64,000 bases of DNA from Fibrobacter succinogenes (GCA_902761355.1 CACWJY010000017.1:1-64000), one strand, 5' to 3'; counted from the stretch's first letter, positions 7,410 to 16,906 are shown. Translations and numbers: made by a program. Notes: generated by a model from the sequence alone, not told the origin.

Positions 7410-9983
7410 TTAAAACTCCATCGCGATTTTCTTAATCAGATAGCGGCGTGAGCTTTCGTCGAGTTTTTTAGGATCGAATTCTACTCCCATCAACGCAGCG
7501 TAAATGTTGAACGGGCTCACCGTTGTGCCCATGTTGTTGCACTTCACCTTCGTGATGATGGCGTCGCCTGCAATCTGGATGCCGAGTAGGTGTTCGTTCA
7601 GATTGATTTCCTGACCACGGTGGTTGAGCACTACGGGGAGCGTCTTGCTTTCGAACTTTTCCATGATGCCTTCAGGCATTTTGTCGGGCGTGAATGAATA
7701 GATCATTGCCGTCGGCATGTGCTTCGACAGCTTTTCCTTGAGCGGTTCGATATTCACGATTTCCATACCGCGTGGGAAAGGCCTTGAAAGTTCGGCCATG
7801 ATTTTTGGCAGATTCTCCTTGGATATGTCAAGCGGTTGCAACAAGTCCACACTGATGACTTCGCAATAAGTTTCAAGACCGAGCGGGAGTGCGCCCATGT
7901 TCGAAATGCGTGGTTTCGGGCTGAAGCCTTCGCTGAACTTGATGGGAATGCCTGCGCAAAGGAAGGTGCGCTCGAAGAAACTGAGCATATTCTGGTGCGG
8001 CAAGAATCGGCTGAGGCCTGTCTTTTTGAAAGTAATCTTGTAGCTGTGACAGCTCTTTTGCGTGGGGCGGCGTTCGGCGACAAGTTTCTTGATTTCTTCG
8101 GGCGTGCGGCTCGGAGCTTTATGGCGCACGGGATCGTTCGCGAGCTTGATTTCGGCGCCGAAGCCCGGAATACCGCACTTCTGGCAATCACCCCATTTGC
8201 AGTTGGGCACGGGGGCGGAATCTTCCTTGAATGCTTTTTCCCATTCGCCGCGCAGATACTGCTTGGAGGTTCCCGCATGAATGAAATCCCACGGGAAAAC
8301 TTCGTCCTTTTCGCGCATGCGGTACACCCAGCTGGTGTCGTAGCCGCATTCTTCCCAGACCTGCTGCCACTTCTCGAAGTCGAAACGGTAGGAGTCGCTT
8401 TCGAAGGTGATTCCCTTCTTGTAGGCCGCGTAAATGACGGGGCCGAGCCTGCGGTCGCCGCGGCTGTAGACTGCTTCCAAGAAGCTCGTCTCCCAACCGG
8501 CCCAGTTCACCTTCACATTCGGGTGCCTAAAGAATCTTTCGCGCACGTAGCGGATGTGCTTGAGGGCGGTTTCCTTGTCCATGAACGGTGCCCACTGGAG
8601 CCCCGTAAAAGACTTCGGAATCAGAATGCCCATGCTCACGGCAATTTGGCATCCGCGCAGATACTTGCGGCCGATTTTTACCAGATTCTCGATTAAGTTG
8701 CAGAACGCTTCCATGTCCTGTTCGTTTTCGGTCGGGAAACCGATCATTGTGTACAACTTAATCTTGTTGAATCCGCTACTGAAGGCGTGTTCGGCGGCGT
8801 TGTACATGTCTTGGTCGCTGATGGTCTTGTTGATCATCTTGCGGATGCGTTCGGAACCTGTTTCGGGAGCGAATGTTGCGCTGCGGCCTCCCTTAAGGGC
8901 CGAAATTTTCTGAGCGAGAGTTTCGCCGAAGGCGTTCACGCGAATACTCGGGAGGCTTACGTCCACGGTGTCGAAGAACGGGTCGTCGATGATGGAATCG
9001 GTTAGCCCTTCCACGGGCTTGTAGTCGGCGGTGGAGAGTGATAAAAGCCCGAGTTCGCGTTCGCCCGTGGCCTTGATGCCTGCCTTTGCGATATCCAATA
9101 CGTCATCGGGATCGAGTTCGCGGCAGGGCCTGTACCAGATGCCGGCTTGGCAGAAACGGCACCCCTGGGCGCAGCCTCGCATGACTTCGACGCTGAATCG
9201 GTTATGCACGAGCTGCATGTTTGCAATCAGGTTCTTGATGGGGTAGTTCTTCGGATCCATTACCGGAATAAACTGTCTGCGCACACCGTTGGTGTTCTGG
9301 TAGCTGCCCTTGGCGGGTTCTGCGGGTACGATGTCGCCAAATTCGTTGGTGACTACAGGGCGTAAACTTGGAACGTACACACCGTCTATCTTAGACAAGT
9401 TCTCCAGAATCTTGGCGCGGGGGAGTTTGGCCTTGCGTCCTTCACCCACACAGCGAAGGAACTTCACAATCATGTCTTCGCCGTCGCCAATCATGAAGGC
9501 GTCAAAAAAATCTACGACCGGTTCGGGGTTTGCCATGGCGGGACCGCCTGCAACCAGGATGGGGTCTTCTTCCTTGCGGTCTTTTTGCCAAACGGGGATG
9601 CGTGCGATATCAAGTACGTAGGGCACGTTCGTAAAGTTGAGCTCCGTCTGGAGCGTCATGCCGACCACCTCGAAATCACGCACCGGTGTGTAGCTTGCGT
9701 AGCTGTACAGCGGGATGTCGTATTTTTCCATTTCCTTCGCCATGTCTTCCCATGGGGCGAACGAAACTTCGCACAGCAGGTCCGGTTCGCGGTTGATGAC
9801 ATGGTACAGGATTCGGATGCCGTTGTTGCTCATGCCGATTTCGTACTTGTCGGGGAACACAAATGCCATATTGCAAAGCATCTGGCTGTGGTCTTTTACG
9901 ACGCTGTTCGCTTCGCCGCCCATGTATCTAGCAGGACTTTCGACGGCGGGGAGAGCGAGGGCAATTTTTTCGAGAATGGTCAT
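7410..9983 (-). CDS. Radical SAM protein (TIGR03960 type) fused to a DUF2344 domain
   Basis: 857 residues from MTILEKIALALPAVESPARYMGGE, the usual start of the family; the start at 10007 adds eight unlikely residues. The N-terminal part is a B12-binding-like region, followed by a radical SAM core with the cluster motif CAQGCRFCQAG (CxxxCxxC) and the later APETGSERIRKMINK segment. From about residue 640 a DUF2344 (TIGR03936) domain starts with YKITFKKTGLSRFLPHQNM. In many bacteria these two parts are separate or fused genes near obg and ribosomal genes; the reaction is not known to me. TAAATTTG lies 5 nt before the ATG, so the mRNA may be leaderless. Confidence 0.85.
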   Translation of the reverse strand: MTILEKIALALPAVESPARYMGGEANSVVKDHSQMLCNMAFVFPDKYEIGMSNNGIRILYHVINREPDLLCEVSFAPWEDMAKEMEKYDIPLYSYASYTPVRDFEVVGMTLQTELNFTNVPYVLDIARIPVWQKDRKEEDPILVAGGPAMANPEPVVDFFDAFMIGDGEDMIVKFLRCVGEGRKAKLPRAKILENLSKIDGVYVPSLRPVVTNEFGDIVPAEPAKGSYQNTNGVRRQFIPVMDPKNYPIKNLIANMQLVHNRFSVEVMRGCAQGCRFCQAGIWYRPCRELDPDDVLDIAKAGIKATGERELGLLSLSTADYKPVEGLTDSIIDDPFFDTVDVSLPSIRVNAFGETLAQKISALKGGRSATFAPETGSERIRKMINKTISDQDMYNAAEHAFSSGFNKIKLYTMIGFPTENEQDMEAFCNLIENLVKIGRKYLRGCQIAVSMGILIPKSFTGLQWAPFMDKETALKHIRYVRERFFRHPNVKVNWAGWETSFLEAVYSRGDRRLGPVIYAAYKKGITFESDSYRFDFEKWQQVWEECGYDTSWVYRMREKDEVFPWDFIHAGTSKQYLRGEWEKAFKEDSAPVPNCKWGDCQKCGIPGFGAEIKLANDPVRHKAPSRTPEEIKKLVAERRPTQKSCHSYKITFKKTGLSRFLPHQNMLSFFERTFLCAGIPIKFSEGFSPKPRISNMGALPLGLETYCEVISVDLLQPLDISKENLPKIMAELSRPFPRGMEIVNIEPLKEKLSKHMPTAMIYSFTPDKMPEGIMEKFESKTLPVVLNHRGQEINLNEHLLGIQIAGDAIITKVKCNNMGTTVSPFNIYAALMGVEFDPKKLDESSRRYLIKKIAMEF

Positions 9984-10107
9984 GTTTACAAATTTAGCTA
10001 AATGCAAAAGGCTGGTTTTGCTCCTATTAAACTAGCAGTTCCTGTTTTTTTGCAGTTATTTATGAGTCTGGTTTCTATAAATTCACATTTTAACTACATT
10101 TAATTAC

Positions 10108-11457
10108 ATGAGCATGCTAACTTATTTCTTTTGGCTGGTCGCTTTTGCTGGTGGGGTCGTGGTTTCGTACTTTGTCCCCGAAGCGACCCTCTCCATTGGG
10201 GGAAAGTTCTTTTTTGTCGGGGCCTGGGGCACTGTTCTGGGTTTTGTCCTGTTTACGATTTGCCGCAAAAAAGTCGAAAATGCCGAGGTGGAATTTACGG
10301 AAACACTTAATTCCATCAAGGGTGAACGCTTTGATTTTGTGACTGGACTCCCGATTAAGGAAGAAGCAAGGCCCGAACCCGAAGATGAGCCTCTTCCCAA
10401 AGGCGCTGTCCCCGCTCAAGAAGCTTTGGAAAAGTTGGAAGAACAGGCCGTACGTGCCGGTTTCCCGCTTGATGTCTGGAAAAAGTATTCTCGCTGCCTC
10501 TTAAAAGATCGCCCTGTGCCCGAAGTGGTCAAGGCTCTAGAAGAACTGCTCCCGTTGCTGTTCCCGAAGGCATCCGGTATCTTGTATATGTACGCCGGTA
10601 CGCAGACGGATTTGCATAAGGTGCTTGCCTTTGGTGATTATGCCATTAGTGACGATGTGATTCGTCCGGCAGAGTGCGCAAGTTTTGATGCAGGCGATAT
10701 TGTCATTACGGATTACTCTAACCCGAATCTGACAGGTGGTTGTACGCACTTGCATCACCATCCGCAAGGGATTTCTTTCTGCGCTCCGATTGAAGGTATC
10801 GAAGAACACTTTGGTATTTTCTCGCTGCAGACGGATGCCTTGCCTGATAACGAATCCATGGATGACTGGTATGCCAAGGTGAGTATCGTAGCGACATCGT
10901 TTGGGCTATACATCGCTAACCAGAACTTGAACATGCGGTATAAGCAGCACAGCATCCGCGATAACTTGACGGGGCTTTTCAATCGTCGCTACATGGAAGA
11001 GTCTCTTGCTCGCGAAGTCTCGTCGGCAACTCGCCATAACAGTCCGATCGGCCTTATCATGATGTACCCCGATGCGGTTGTTGAAATCGAAAAGAAGCGC
11101 GGCCGCCATGCGGTGGAACAGCTCCTGTGGGAGTTGGGACAGCGCCTGCCTGGCTATATCCGTTCCGAAGATATTCCTTGCCGTTACGAAGGGGATATAT
11201 TCTGCATTATTCTGCCGGGTGCTAACCTTAAGATTACGCGCCAACGTGCCGAAAAAATCAGGAACGAAATTTCGCAGTTGCAGATTGCCTACGGCGACGG
11301 AATCCTGGCGACAACGCTTAGCATGGGTGTTGCTGTGATGCCTGTGCATGCGGGTGATGCTGGTGGCTTGCTTTATACGGCTGCAGCCTCGATGCGCCTT
11401 GCTGTTCAGTCTGGTGCAAATCGCGTGATAATCGCGGATGCCCTGGCGAACAACTGA
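10108..11457 (+). CDS. Membrane-anchored GAF-like/degenerate GGDEF protein with intact I-site
   Basis: 449 residues. Two membrane segments lie at about 4-22 and 34-52. A GAF-like domain covers roughly 125-275, and a GGDEF domain runs from DNLTGLFNRR (285-294) to the end. The catalytic signature is broken: GG(D/E)EF is EGDIF at 361-365, and the usual DxDxFKxxND segment reads YPDAVVEIEKK. So it should not make c-di-GMP. The inhibitory I-site RxxD is present as RSED (352-355), exactly five residues before EGDIF. A role as c-di-GMP receptor is inferred. The gene stands alone and is followed by two strong terminators. Confidence 0.8.
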   Translation: MSMLTYFFWLVAFAGGVVVSYFVPEATLSIGGKFFFVGAWGTVLGFVLFTICRKKVENAEVEFTETLNSIKGERFDFVTGLPIKEEARPEPEDEPLPKGAVPAQEALEKLEEQAVRAGFPLDVWKKYSRCLLKDRPVPEVVKALEELLPLLFPKASGILYMYAGTQTDLHKVLAFGDYAISDDVIRPAECASFDAGDIVITDYSNPNLTGGCTHLHHHPQGISFCAPIEGIEEHFGIFSLQTDALPDNESMDDWYAKVSIVATSFGLYIANQNLNMRYKQHSIRDNLTGLFNRRYMEESLAREVSSATRHNSPIGLIMMYPDAVVEIEKKRGRHAVEQLLWELGQRLPGYIRSEDIPCRYEGDIFCIILPGANLKITRQRAEKIRNEISQLQIAYGDGILATTLSMGVAVMPVHAGDAGGLLYTAAASMRLAVQSGANRVIIADALANN

Positions 11458-11483
11458 CGTGCAGATTAATGCTTTTAAAAGTG

Positions 11484-11512
11484 AAGGCCGGCTCCTTGAT
11501 GGGGCTGGCCTT
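11484..11512 (+). terminator. Terminator after the GGDEF gene
   Basis: AAGGCCGGCTCC (11484-11495), loop TTGAT, GGGGCTGGCCTT (11501-11512): a 12-bp stem with two G-T pairs, then TGCCTTTA. It lies 27 nt after the stop codon. Confidence 0.75.
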
Positions 11513-11548
11513 TGCCTTTAAAGGGGCGTAATTGAAAAAATAAAAAAA

Positions 11549-11577
11549 CTCAGCTAACTTGCGTCAGCTGAGCTTTT
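11549..11577 (+). terminator. Second terminator in tandem
   Basis: CTCAGCT (11549-11555) and AGCTGAG (11566-11572) with a 10-nt loop, followed by CTTTTT and preceded by an A-rich run. It could act in either direction. No gene lies between it and the first terminator. Confidence 0.7.
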
Positions 11578-11798
11578 TGGGGGTTAGGAGGAGAACAAAG
11601 AGTTCTTGATTATTAAGATAAAAAATTACGAGGAACGTGGCTATTTAATTCACTTTGGCGTTGAAAAAAAGTGTTGAGATTTTTTCAACAATCACAACGT
11701 TTTTTTCAACATTCCATACAGCTTGTAATAGTCCAAATTAGATGGGGTTGTTGCAAAACTTATCGTCTGCTGTCGTTATTTTTACTATTTTTTTACGC
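11578..11798. other. Gene-free leader with three GTTGAAAAAA-type sites
   Basis: Between the tandem terminators and the next gene I see no coding frame of note. GTTGAAAAAA (11660-11669) is followed by its complement TTTTTTCAAC at 11680-11689 and again at 11701-11710, the last two 21 nt apart. This arrangement could bind a dimeric regulator of the downstream gene; that is inference only. Confidence 0.4.
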
Positions 11799-12770
11799 AT
11801 GAAGAAGTTTATAGCTCCTATCGTGTTGCTTGTACTGGCCGTCTCGTTGGTGGCCTACTTGATGATTGATTTTTCGGGATCTCGTTCTTCTTTTGAAGCC
11901 GAAGCATATTTGTCATCTCGAGCAAAAATAGATTCCTTGGAATTGGAACTGTGGAATAACCGTAATCATCCGGATGTTCAAGTGGGAATCCGTCTTCAGC
12001 TTGATTCTGCTTGGGAAAATCTATCTGCCATGCGTTCTGCTCCTGCTGATGACGAGGCGGACCAGTCGATGGATGTGGGCGGCGTTGCTCTTTCAATGGA
12101 GACGGTTAAATGGATCGCGGGTGGCGTTGCCGCTATCGCTCTTTGCGTTTTCATTTTGATCTTGGTTCTGCGTAAGCGTCAAGAAATTATTACGCGCCGT
12201 ATGGAAGCGATTAAGGCTGAACGATTCAAGGAACCTAAGGCTGCCTTGGATGATGCTACCATTCCGCTGCGTCCGCGTGCGCATCCGCAAAAGCGCTCTA
12301 TTATCGCCGATGCAGAAGAGTATGCGGCCCATAAGCGTGAAACGCTCGAAAACGAAGCTCAAAAGGCCGAAGCTCCGCAGCCTGAAGAACCGAAGGTTGT
12401 CTTTGAAGATGAAAACGGTGTTCCCGAAAATAAGATTATAACTGCAACTCCGGATAGTAAGCCTGCGCTTAGGCCGACCGCTAAGGAGCGCATTACCTCT
12501 GCAATGCAGAATCTGTCTGATGTATTGCGCGCGCCTCGTGGACTTGCTCGTGAACGCACCATGAAGTTGCGTGCCCAGAGCCGTAACCTTACGGGAGACC
12601 CGAGTCTAAAGCAAAGCCCGCTTGAAGTGACTCGCTTTGATCGCGAATCTAACGAAAAGCTTAAAATCCTGCAGATGTCCCGTCGCGGTTTCCCTGCTTC
12701 TGCAATTGCATCGAGCCTCAAGATTTCTCAAGAAAAAGTGGAATCTGTCATTAAGGAAGCCATGGGCTAA
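11799..12770 (+). CDS. Two-TM membrane protein with helix-turn-helix-like C terminus
   Basis: 323 residues from MKKFIAPIV, which begins a clean first membrane segment; an earlier ATG at 11742 would add a second hydrophobic stretch before it. A second membrane segment lies about 100 residues in (VALSMETVKWIAGGVAAIALCVFIL). A long basic, Glu/Lys-rich cytosolic region follows. The last 40 residues (LKILQMSRRGFPASAIASSLKISQEKVESVIKEA) look like a small helix-turn-helix of the kind found at the end of some membrane-bound linker proteins. I cannot name a family. Its stop overlaps the truA start by one base (TAATG), so the two are co-translated. Confidence 0.65.
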   Translation: MKKFIAPIVLLVLAVSLVAYLMIDFSGSRSSFEAEAYLSSRAKIDSLELELWNNRNHPDVQVGIRLQLDSAWENLSAMRSAPADDEADQSMDVGGVALSMETVKWIAGGVAAIALCVFILILVLRKRQEIITRRMEAIKAERFKEPKAALDDATIPLRPRAHPQKRSIIADAEEYAAHKRETLENEAQKAEAPQPEEPKVVFEDENGVPENKIITATPDSKPALRPTAKERITSAMQNLSDVLRAPRGLARERTMKLRAQSRNLTGDPSLKQSPLEVTRFDRESNEKLKILQMSRRGFPASAIASSLKISQEKVESVIKEAMG

Positions 12771-13522
12771 TGCGGTACCGTTTCCGCTGCGAATATTTGG
12801 GCAGCGCCTTTTACGGTTGGCAGGCTCAGAATGAGGGTGGAAAGACCAAGTTTGTTACGGTTCAATCTGCTCTCGAAGAAGCTTTTTCTATAGCTCTCCG
12901 TGCTCCGATACGCCTTACGGGTTCTGGCCGTACCGATACTGGTGTGCATGCGCGCGGTCAGTGTGTCCATTTTGATTTTGACGGAGAACTGGACTGTGGC
13001 AAAGTGGTGCGCTCGATTAATGGGCTTACCAAGCGCCTTATCCGTATTCGTGATCTAGAGCCTTGCTCTCCGGAATTCCATTCGCGCTACGATGCGGTTT
13101 GCCGCTATTACCAGTACACGCTTTTTACGCGTCCTGTTGCGCTGCTGCGTGATTTTGGATGGGAATGCGGCTCGCTGAACCTGGACTTGGATGCGATGGA
13201 AAAGGAAGCCGCCTCGTTTTTAGGGCAGCATGACTTTATCGATTTTTGCATTCCCAGGAACGATGGTAAACCAACCGATTGCATTCTAACGGAATTCAGA
13301 CTAGAACGCCTGAATGACTGGAGTTGCATGTTCCATATTAAGGGCAACCGATTCTTGCACCGTCAGGTGCGTGCGATGGTCGGAACTCTTTTTGACGTGG
13401 GACGCGGCCGTTTTCCGCTTGGAACGGTGAATGATATTTTTGAGAAAAAATTTAAGGGAGAACGCACATGGGCGCCTCCCCAGGGACTTGTACTCCAGAA
13501 TGTAGAGTACAAGGATTATTAG
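12770..13522 (+). CDS. truA: tRNA pseudouridine(38-40) synthase TruA
   Basis: 250 residues, the usual length. The catalytic aspartate is Asp56 in GSGRTDTGVHARGQ. Other family marks are RFRCEYLGSAFYGWQAQ at the N terminus and FLHRQVRAMVGTLFDVGRG in the C half. TruA makes pseudouridine at positions 38-40 of the anticodon arm of many tRNAs. The gene starts at the stop of the upstream membrane-protein gene and converges on pdxJ, with which it overlaps by four bases at the 3' end. Confidence 0.95.
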   Translation: MRYRFRCEYLGSAFYGWQAQNEGGKTKFVTVQSALEEAFSIALRAPIRLTGSGRTDTGVHARGQCVHFDFDGELDCGKVVRSINGLTKRLIRIRDLEPCSPEFHSRYDAVCRYYQYTLFTRPVALLRDFGWECGSLNLDLDAMEKEAASFLGQHDFIDFCIPRNDGKPTDCILTEFRLERLNDWSCMFHIKGNRFLHRQVRAMVGTLFDVGRGRFPLGTVNDIFEKKFKGERTWAPPQGLVLQNVEYKDY

Positions 13523-14247
13523 CCTTTCATTTTTTCGATCATGTCGCGGACGGCACGATCGATGCCGACCATGACGGCCTTGCTTACGATGCTGTGGCCG
13601 ATGATGATTTCGTCGATACCTTCAATGGCAGCGATGGCGCCTACGTTACGGTAGTTGAGCCCACGGCCAGCCTTGACCTTTAAGCCGTACTTGCGTGCAA
13701 GAACGGTCATGTCTTCGAGGGCCGAAATTTCACGTTCGACTTCTTCTTGGCTACCAAGAGTGCAGCTGGTGGCATACTTGCCGGTGTTGAATTCGACGAA
13801 GTCTGCACCGATTTTTTTGGCGGCCTTGACCTGTTCCGTTTCGGCATCGATAAATACACCGACCGAGATATCGTTGTTCTTGAGGGTCATCACGGGCTTG
13901 ATAAGGTCGTTAGCCTTGGCTGCCACATTGAGGCCGTCTTCCGTTGTGAGTTCTGTGTGAACCTCGGGAACTAACGTGACAGTGTCGGGCTGGTTGTTGA
14001 TGGCGACCTGTACCATTTCTTGCGAAGAGCACATTTCAAGGTTCATCTTGGTGGTGACGGTACGACGTAAAAGCTGAACATCGCGGTCCTGGATATGCCG
14101 TTTGTCTTCGCGAAGGTGCATGGTAATGCTTTCTACGCCAGCAAGTTCAGCGAGTGCAGCCGCTGCAATCGGGTCGGGTTCGCAAATTTTGCGTGCTTCG
14201 CGGATGGTGGCGATATGGTCAACATTAAATCCTAGTTTAACGGTCAT
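13519..14247 (-). CDS. pdxJ: Pyridoxine 5'-phosphate synthase
   Basis: 242 residues, a TIM-barrel enzyme that condenses 3-amino-2-oxopropyl phosphate with 1-deoxyxylulose 5-phosphate to pyridoxine 5'-phosphate, the last ring-forming step of DXP-dependent vitamin B6 synthesis. The start MTVKLGFNVDHIATIREAR is typical, and ESITMHLREDKRHIQ and GLNYRNV...IIGHSIVSKAV carry the conserved phosphate and substrate sites. It is followed by a short gap to a divergent deacetylase gene upstream on the same strand, with which it may form an operon. Confidence 0.95.
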   Translation of the reverse strand: MTVKLGFNVDHIATIREARKICEPDPIAAAALAELAGVESITMHLREDKRHIQDRDVQLLRRTVTTKMNLEMCSSQEMVQVAINNQPDTVTLVPEVHTELTTEDGLNVAAKANDLIKPVMTLKNNDISVGVFIDAETEQVKAAKKIGADFVEFNTGKYATSCTLGSQEEVEREISALEDMTVLARKYGLKVKAGRGLNYRNVGAIAAIEGIDEIIIGHSIVSKAVMVGIDRAVRDMIEKMKG

Positions 14248-14260
14248 ACAGGACTCCTTG

Positions 14261-15382
14261 TCATTTCTTCATAAAGGTAGATAAATTTACTAGCGAGGTG
14301 CCTTGGCTTTTGGCTTTTACGGACAAGTCTTGAACTTTTTCGAGGGCACTAGTGGTCAAGGGTAAAATCATGACGGCGAGTCCGTTGCGTGTAGCCTCGC
14401 GCATCTTGAACTTGGTGTAGTCCGAAAGGGTGCTGTTTTCGGGGTTGTAGGGTGTTGCACTCTTGCAACTTAACGTCATGTCTTTACAGGTTTGCGGAAC
14501 CTTTGAAAGTTTGTTGGTCGAAAGGTCCAGAAACCAGAGGTGATTCTTTTCGGCGGGCTTTAGGATGGCCTGCATCAGTTGCTTGTGTTCTACGGCTTGT
14601 TCTCCATAACGCGAGGCGATGCCGACAGCATTAGGCATTAGGGCCATGGCGTCGGTAATGACGGTCTCGATTTGCTCTTCGGTATGGTGGATTCTTAATG
14701 GACGGAGTTTGTTGTGCACACGGTTAAGCTTGGTTGATTCCATCGTGAGCCATAACACCAATTCCTTGTTTTTTACTTTATCTAAAAAATTGTAGAAGCC
14801 GTCGCTTAAGCCAAATGGCGGAATCAGCAGGTCGTAAGGGAAATCGAGCTTGTTGAGGGCGACAATCTTTTCGGGAGTGAGGTCGGTGACTTCGAAAGCG
14901 ACGGAGAGCAGGGATGCTCCGGGGCGGTATTCGTTTCTAGATACTTGCAACTCGATTTTGAGCGTATCGCCCTTGTCGTCGAGTAGGTCTACCGTTGCAG
15001 CCTGAAATACCGAGGCGTCTAGATTGTACAGTTCTTCCATGTAGAGTGTTTTGCCGCCATTCTTCTTGACAAAACGCTGCATTTGCAGAAGGTAGGTGAT
15101 AATGGTTTGGCCGCCGCCCATGGTCCATATTTGCCGCTTTTTACGCTTAGAATAGCCTGTTTGCAAGGGCTCCATTACGTGTTCCATTCTTTCGGCAAAT
15201 GGGAGTGTATCTTGTGCGGCCTGCTGTAAAGATTGCTCGGAATTTTCGACAGCTGTGTCAGAAGATTTATTGCTTGAACTTTGGGAATACTGCTGGATTA
15301 GCTTGGGGAGCAGGTAAACCCCTCCGCCAATTAAAATAATAAAGACAAGGATAATGGCTACGATGTGTTTCATTTTTCCCAT
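14261..15382 (-). CDS. Divergent polysaccharide deacetylase (YibQ-like) with N-terminal anchor
   Basis: 373 residues. A signal anchor at about 5-27 (IVAIILVFIILIGGGVYLL) is followed by a Ser/Gln-rich spacer and, from about residue 160, a domain that fits the divergent polysaccharide deacetylase family. Marks are LLIPPFGLSDGF, then MPNAVGIASRYG and NHLWFLDLSTNK, in the order of the NodB-like barrel of YibQ proteins. Metal-binding His/Asp residues of true deacetylases are not obvious, as is common in this family. A periplasmic or cell-wall role is inferred. A second ATG at 15373 is an alternative start. Confidence 0.65.
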   Translation of the reverse strand: MGKMKHIVAIILVFIILIGGGVYLLPKLIQQYSQSSSNKSSDTAVENSEQSLQQAAQDTLPFAERMEHVMEPLQTGYSKRKKRQIWTMGGGQTIITYLLQMQRFVKKNGGKTLYMEELYNLDASVFQAATVDLLDDKGDTLKIELQVSRNEYRPGASLLSVAFEVTDLTPEKIVALNKLDFPYDLLIPPFGLSDGFYNFLDKVKNKELVLWLTMESTKLNRVHNKLRPLRIHHTEEQIETVITDAMALMPNAVGIASRYGEQAVEHKQLMQAILKPAEKNHLWFLDLSTNKLSKVPQTCKDMTLSCKSATPYNPENSTLSDYTKFKMREATRNGLAVMILPLTTSALEKVQDLSVKAKSQGTSLVNLSTFMKK

Positions 15383-15412
15383 GGTGAGTGATAATATAAC
15401 TAAATTGAAGGT

Positions 15413-16300
15413 ATGCCTATTTTATTTGCCATGGTTGGTGCGACAGGAATTGGTAAATCAGCCTTGTCTCTTGAACTTGCGGAACGTTTTGATGCTGAAA
15501 TTATTGGTGTTGATTCTCGACAGGTTTATAAGGACTTTTGTATCGGGACGGCTCAGCCAGATGCTTTAAGTTTAAAACGTGTTCCTCACCACTTGGTAAA
15601 TTTTTTGGAGCCGGAAAAGACTTTTTCCGCGGGAGCCTTTTGCCGCGCTGTCAAGAATTTGCTGACCGAAAATCCGCAGAAGAATTTTATTTTGGTCGGC
15701 GGAACGGGCTTGTACATACAGAGTCTTTTTTTAGGTTTACCTAAAATTCCACCGGTTCCCGAAGAAATCCGGAACAGGTTAGAAATTCTGGTTGAAAAAG
15801 AGGGACCGGTTAGTTTATACCAAAAAGCCTGCGCCGTGGATCCGGAACTGGCTGAAACGGTAGAACCTAATAACGCAAAGCGTCTGGTTCGTATTTTAGA
15901 AGTCTTTGAAGCGACCGGGCGAAAGCTTTCGGAATTTCAGAAGGAACGTGAAGGCGGAATCGGCAATTATCCTGTATTTTGGTTGCAACGTGACCGCGAT
16001 GTTTTGTACGATCGTATCAATGCGCGCGTAGACCAGATGATGCGAGATGGTTGGCTGGAAGAAATCCGTGAACTCGAAAAAACGGTGCCGCTGGCGGCTC
16101 CCGCATGGCAGAGCCTTGGCTACCGTGAACTTTTAGGGGCGAAAACCCCAGCCCAGGTGCAGAGTGTCTTAGAGGACGTTAAAAGGAAAACGCGGAACTA
16201 CGCCAAAAGGCAGCTGACCTGGTTCCGCTGGCAGCTGGATTGCACTCCTGTCGATATGGAAAATAAGCCCCTAGAGTGTATCTTGGGGAGCTTGCGATAA
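15413..16300 (+). CDS. miaA: tRNA dimethylallyltransferase MiaA
   Basis: 295 residues. The P-loop GATGIGKS lies at 9-16, followed by DSRQVY and the GTGLYIQSLFLGL segment of the family. MiaA adds a dimethylallyl group to A37 of tRNAs that read codons starting with U, giving i6A. MiaB (gene at 25150-26472) then adds the methylthio group. The 3' end overlaps the convergent EcsC-like gene by 30 bases. Confidence 0.95.
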   Translation: MPILFAMVGATGIGKSALSLELAERFDAEIIGVDSRQVYKDFCIGTAQPDALSLKRVPHHLVNFLEPEKTFSAGAFCRAVKNLLTENPQKNFILVGGTGLYIQSLFLGLPKIPPVPEEIRNRLEILVEKEGPVSLYQKACAVDPELAETVEPNNAKRLVRILEVFEATGRKLSEFQKEREGGIGNYPVFWLQRDRDVLYDRINARVDQMMRDGWLEEIRELEKTVPLAAPAWQSLGYRELLGAKTPAQVQSVLEDVKRKTRNYAKRQLTWFRWQLDCTPVDMENKPLECILGSLR

Positions 16301-16906
16301 GACTTCTTCGTTGGAGTCCTTGTCGGCAAGAGCCTTAAAATAGGCTGCGGCCGTCTTGCCGACTTCGGTGGTGTCATAGAAGGAGTAGGCGCCGTTTCCA
16401 ATGGCTCCAATGGCGGGAATCGCGTGGAGTGCCACTCTGCCCAAGAATTTAGTAGAAATCTTGAGACCGATTTTTTTGAGGAGCGCCTCTAGGGCTGCAA
16501 GGGAAAGCTTTTGCACGACGATGCGGCTACCGGTGCGCACTGCAATGTCGCGGACAAGTTGTGCGGCACTGTGGCGGAACAGGCACCAGACCATGGCCTC
16601 GCGGCTAAGTTGTGCATACTTACCGTAGGTTGCGGCAATGTCGGAGACGAGCTGAGCCTGAATTCGCCAGATGGCGGCGATATCGGGTATCGAAGTTATG
16701 ATGCCCGTAAAACCTGCCGGTACTGAAAGGGTGGCGCTGACTGCAGATGCCTTGATTGCCGCCTGACGGATAAGTTTCGTTACCTTTTCGTCGGCGGTGT
16801 CTGTAGGCGTGTAAAGAGATTCGGGAATGTCTGTAATCAGCTCGAATAGTAGTGTACTCAGCTTTTCTTTGATTTTTTCCATCTTTTCATCAGTGCAATC
16901 GCTCAT
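16271..16906 (-). CDS. EcsC-family protein
   Basis: 211 residues from MSDCTDEKMEK; AAGGAG lies 6 nt before this ATG, so I prefer it to the ATG at 16912. The body (QAAIKASAVSATLSVPAGFTGIITSIPDIAAIWRIQAQLVSDIAATYG) matches the helical EcsC pattern with small-residue-rich amphipathic helices. A second such stretch lies near the C terminus. EcsC proteins are of unknown biochemical function; the name comes from the Bacillus ecs transporter operon. No transporter genes are nearby. Confidence 0.7.
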   Translation of the reverse strand: MSDCTDEKMEKIKEKLSTLLFELITDIPESLYTPTDTADEKVTKLIRQAAIKASAVSATLSVPAGFTGIITSIPDIAAIWRIQAQLVSDIAATYGKYAQLSREAMVWCLFRHSAAQLVRDIAVRTGSRIVVQKLSLAALEALLKKIGLKISTKFLGRVALHAIPAIGAIGNGAYSFYDTTEVGKTAAAYFKALADKDSNEEVLSQAPQDTL

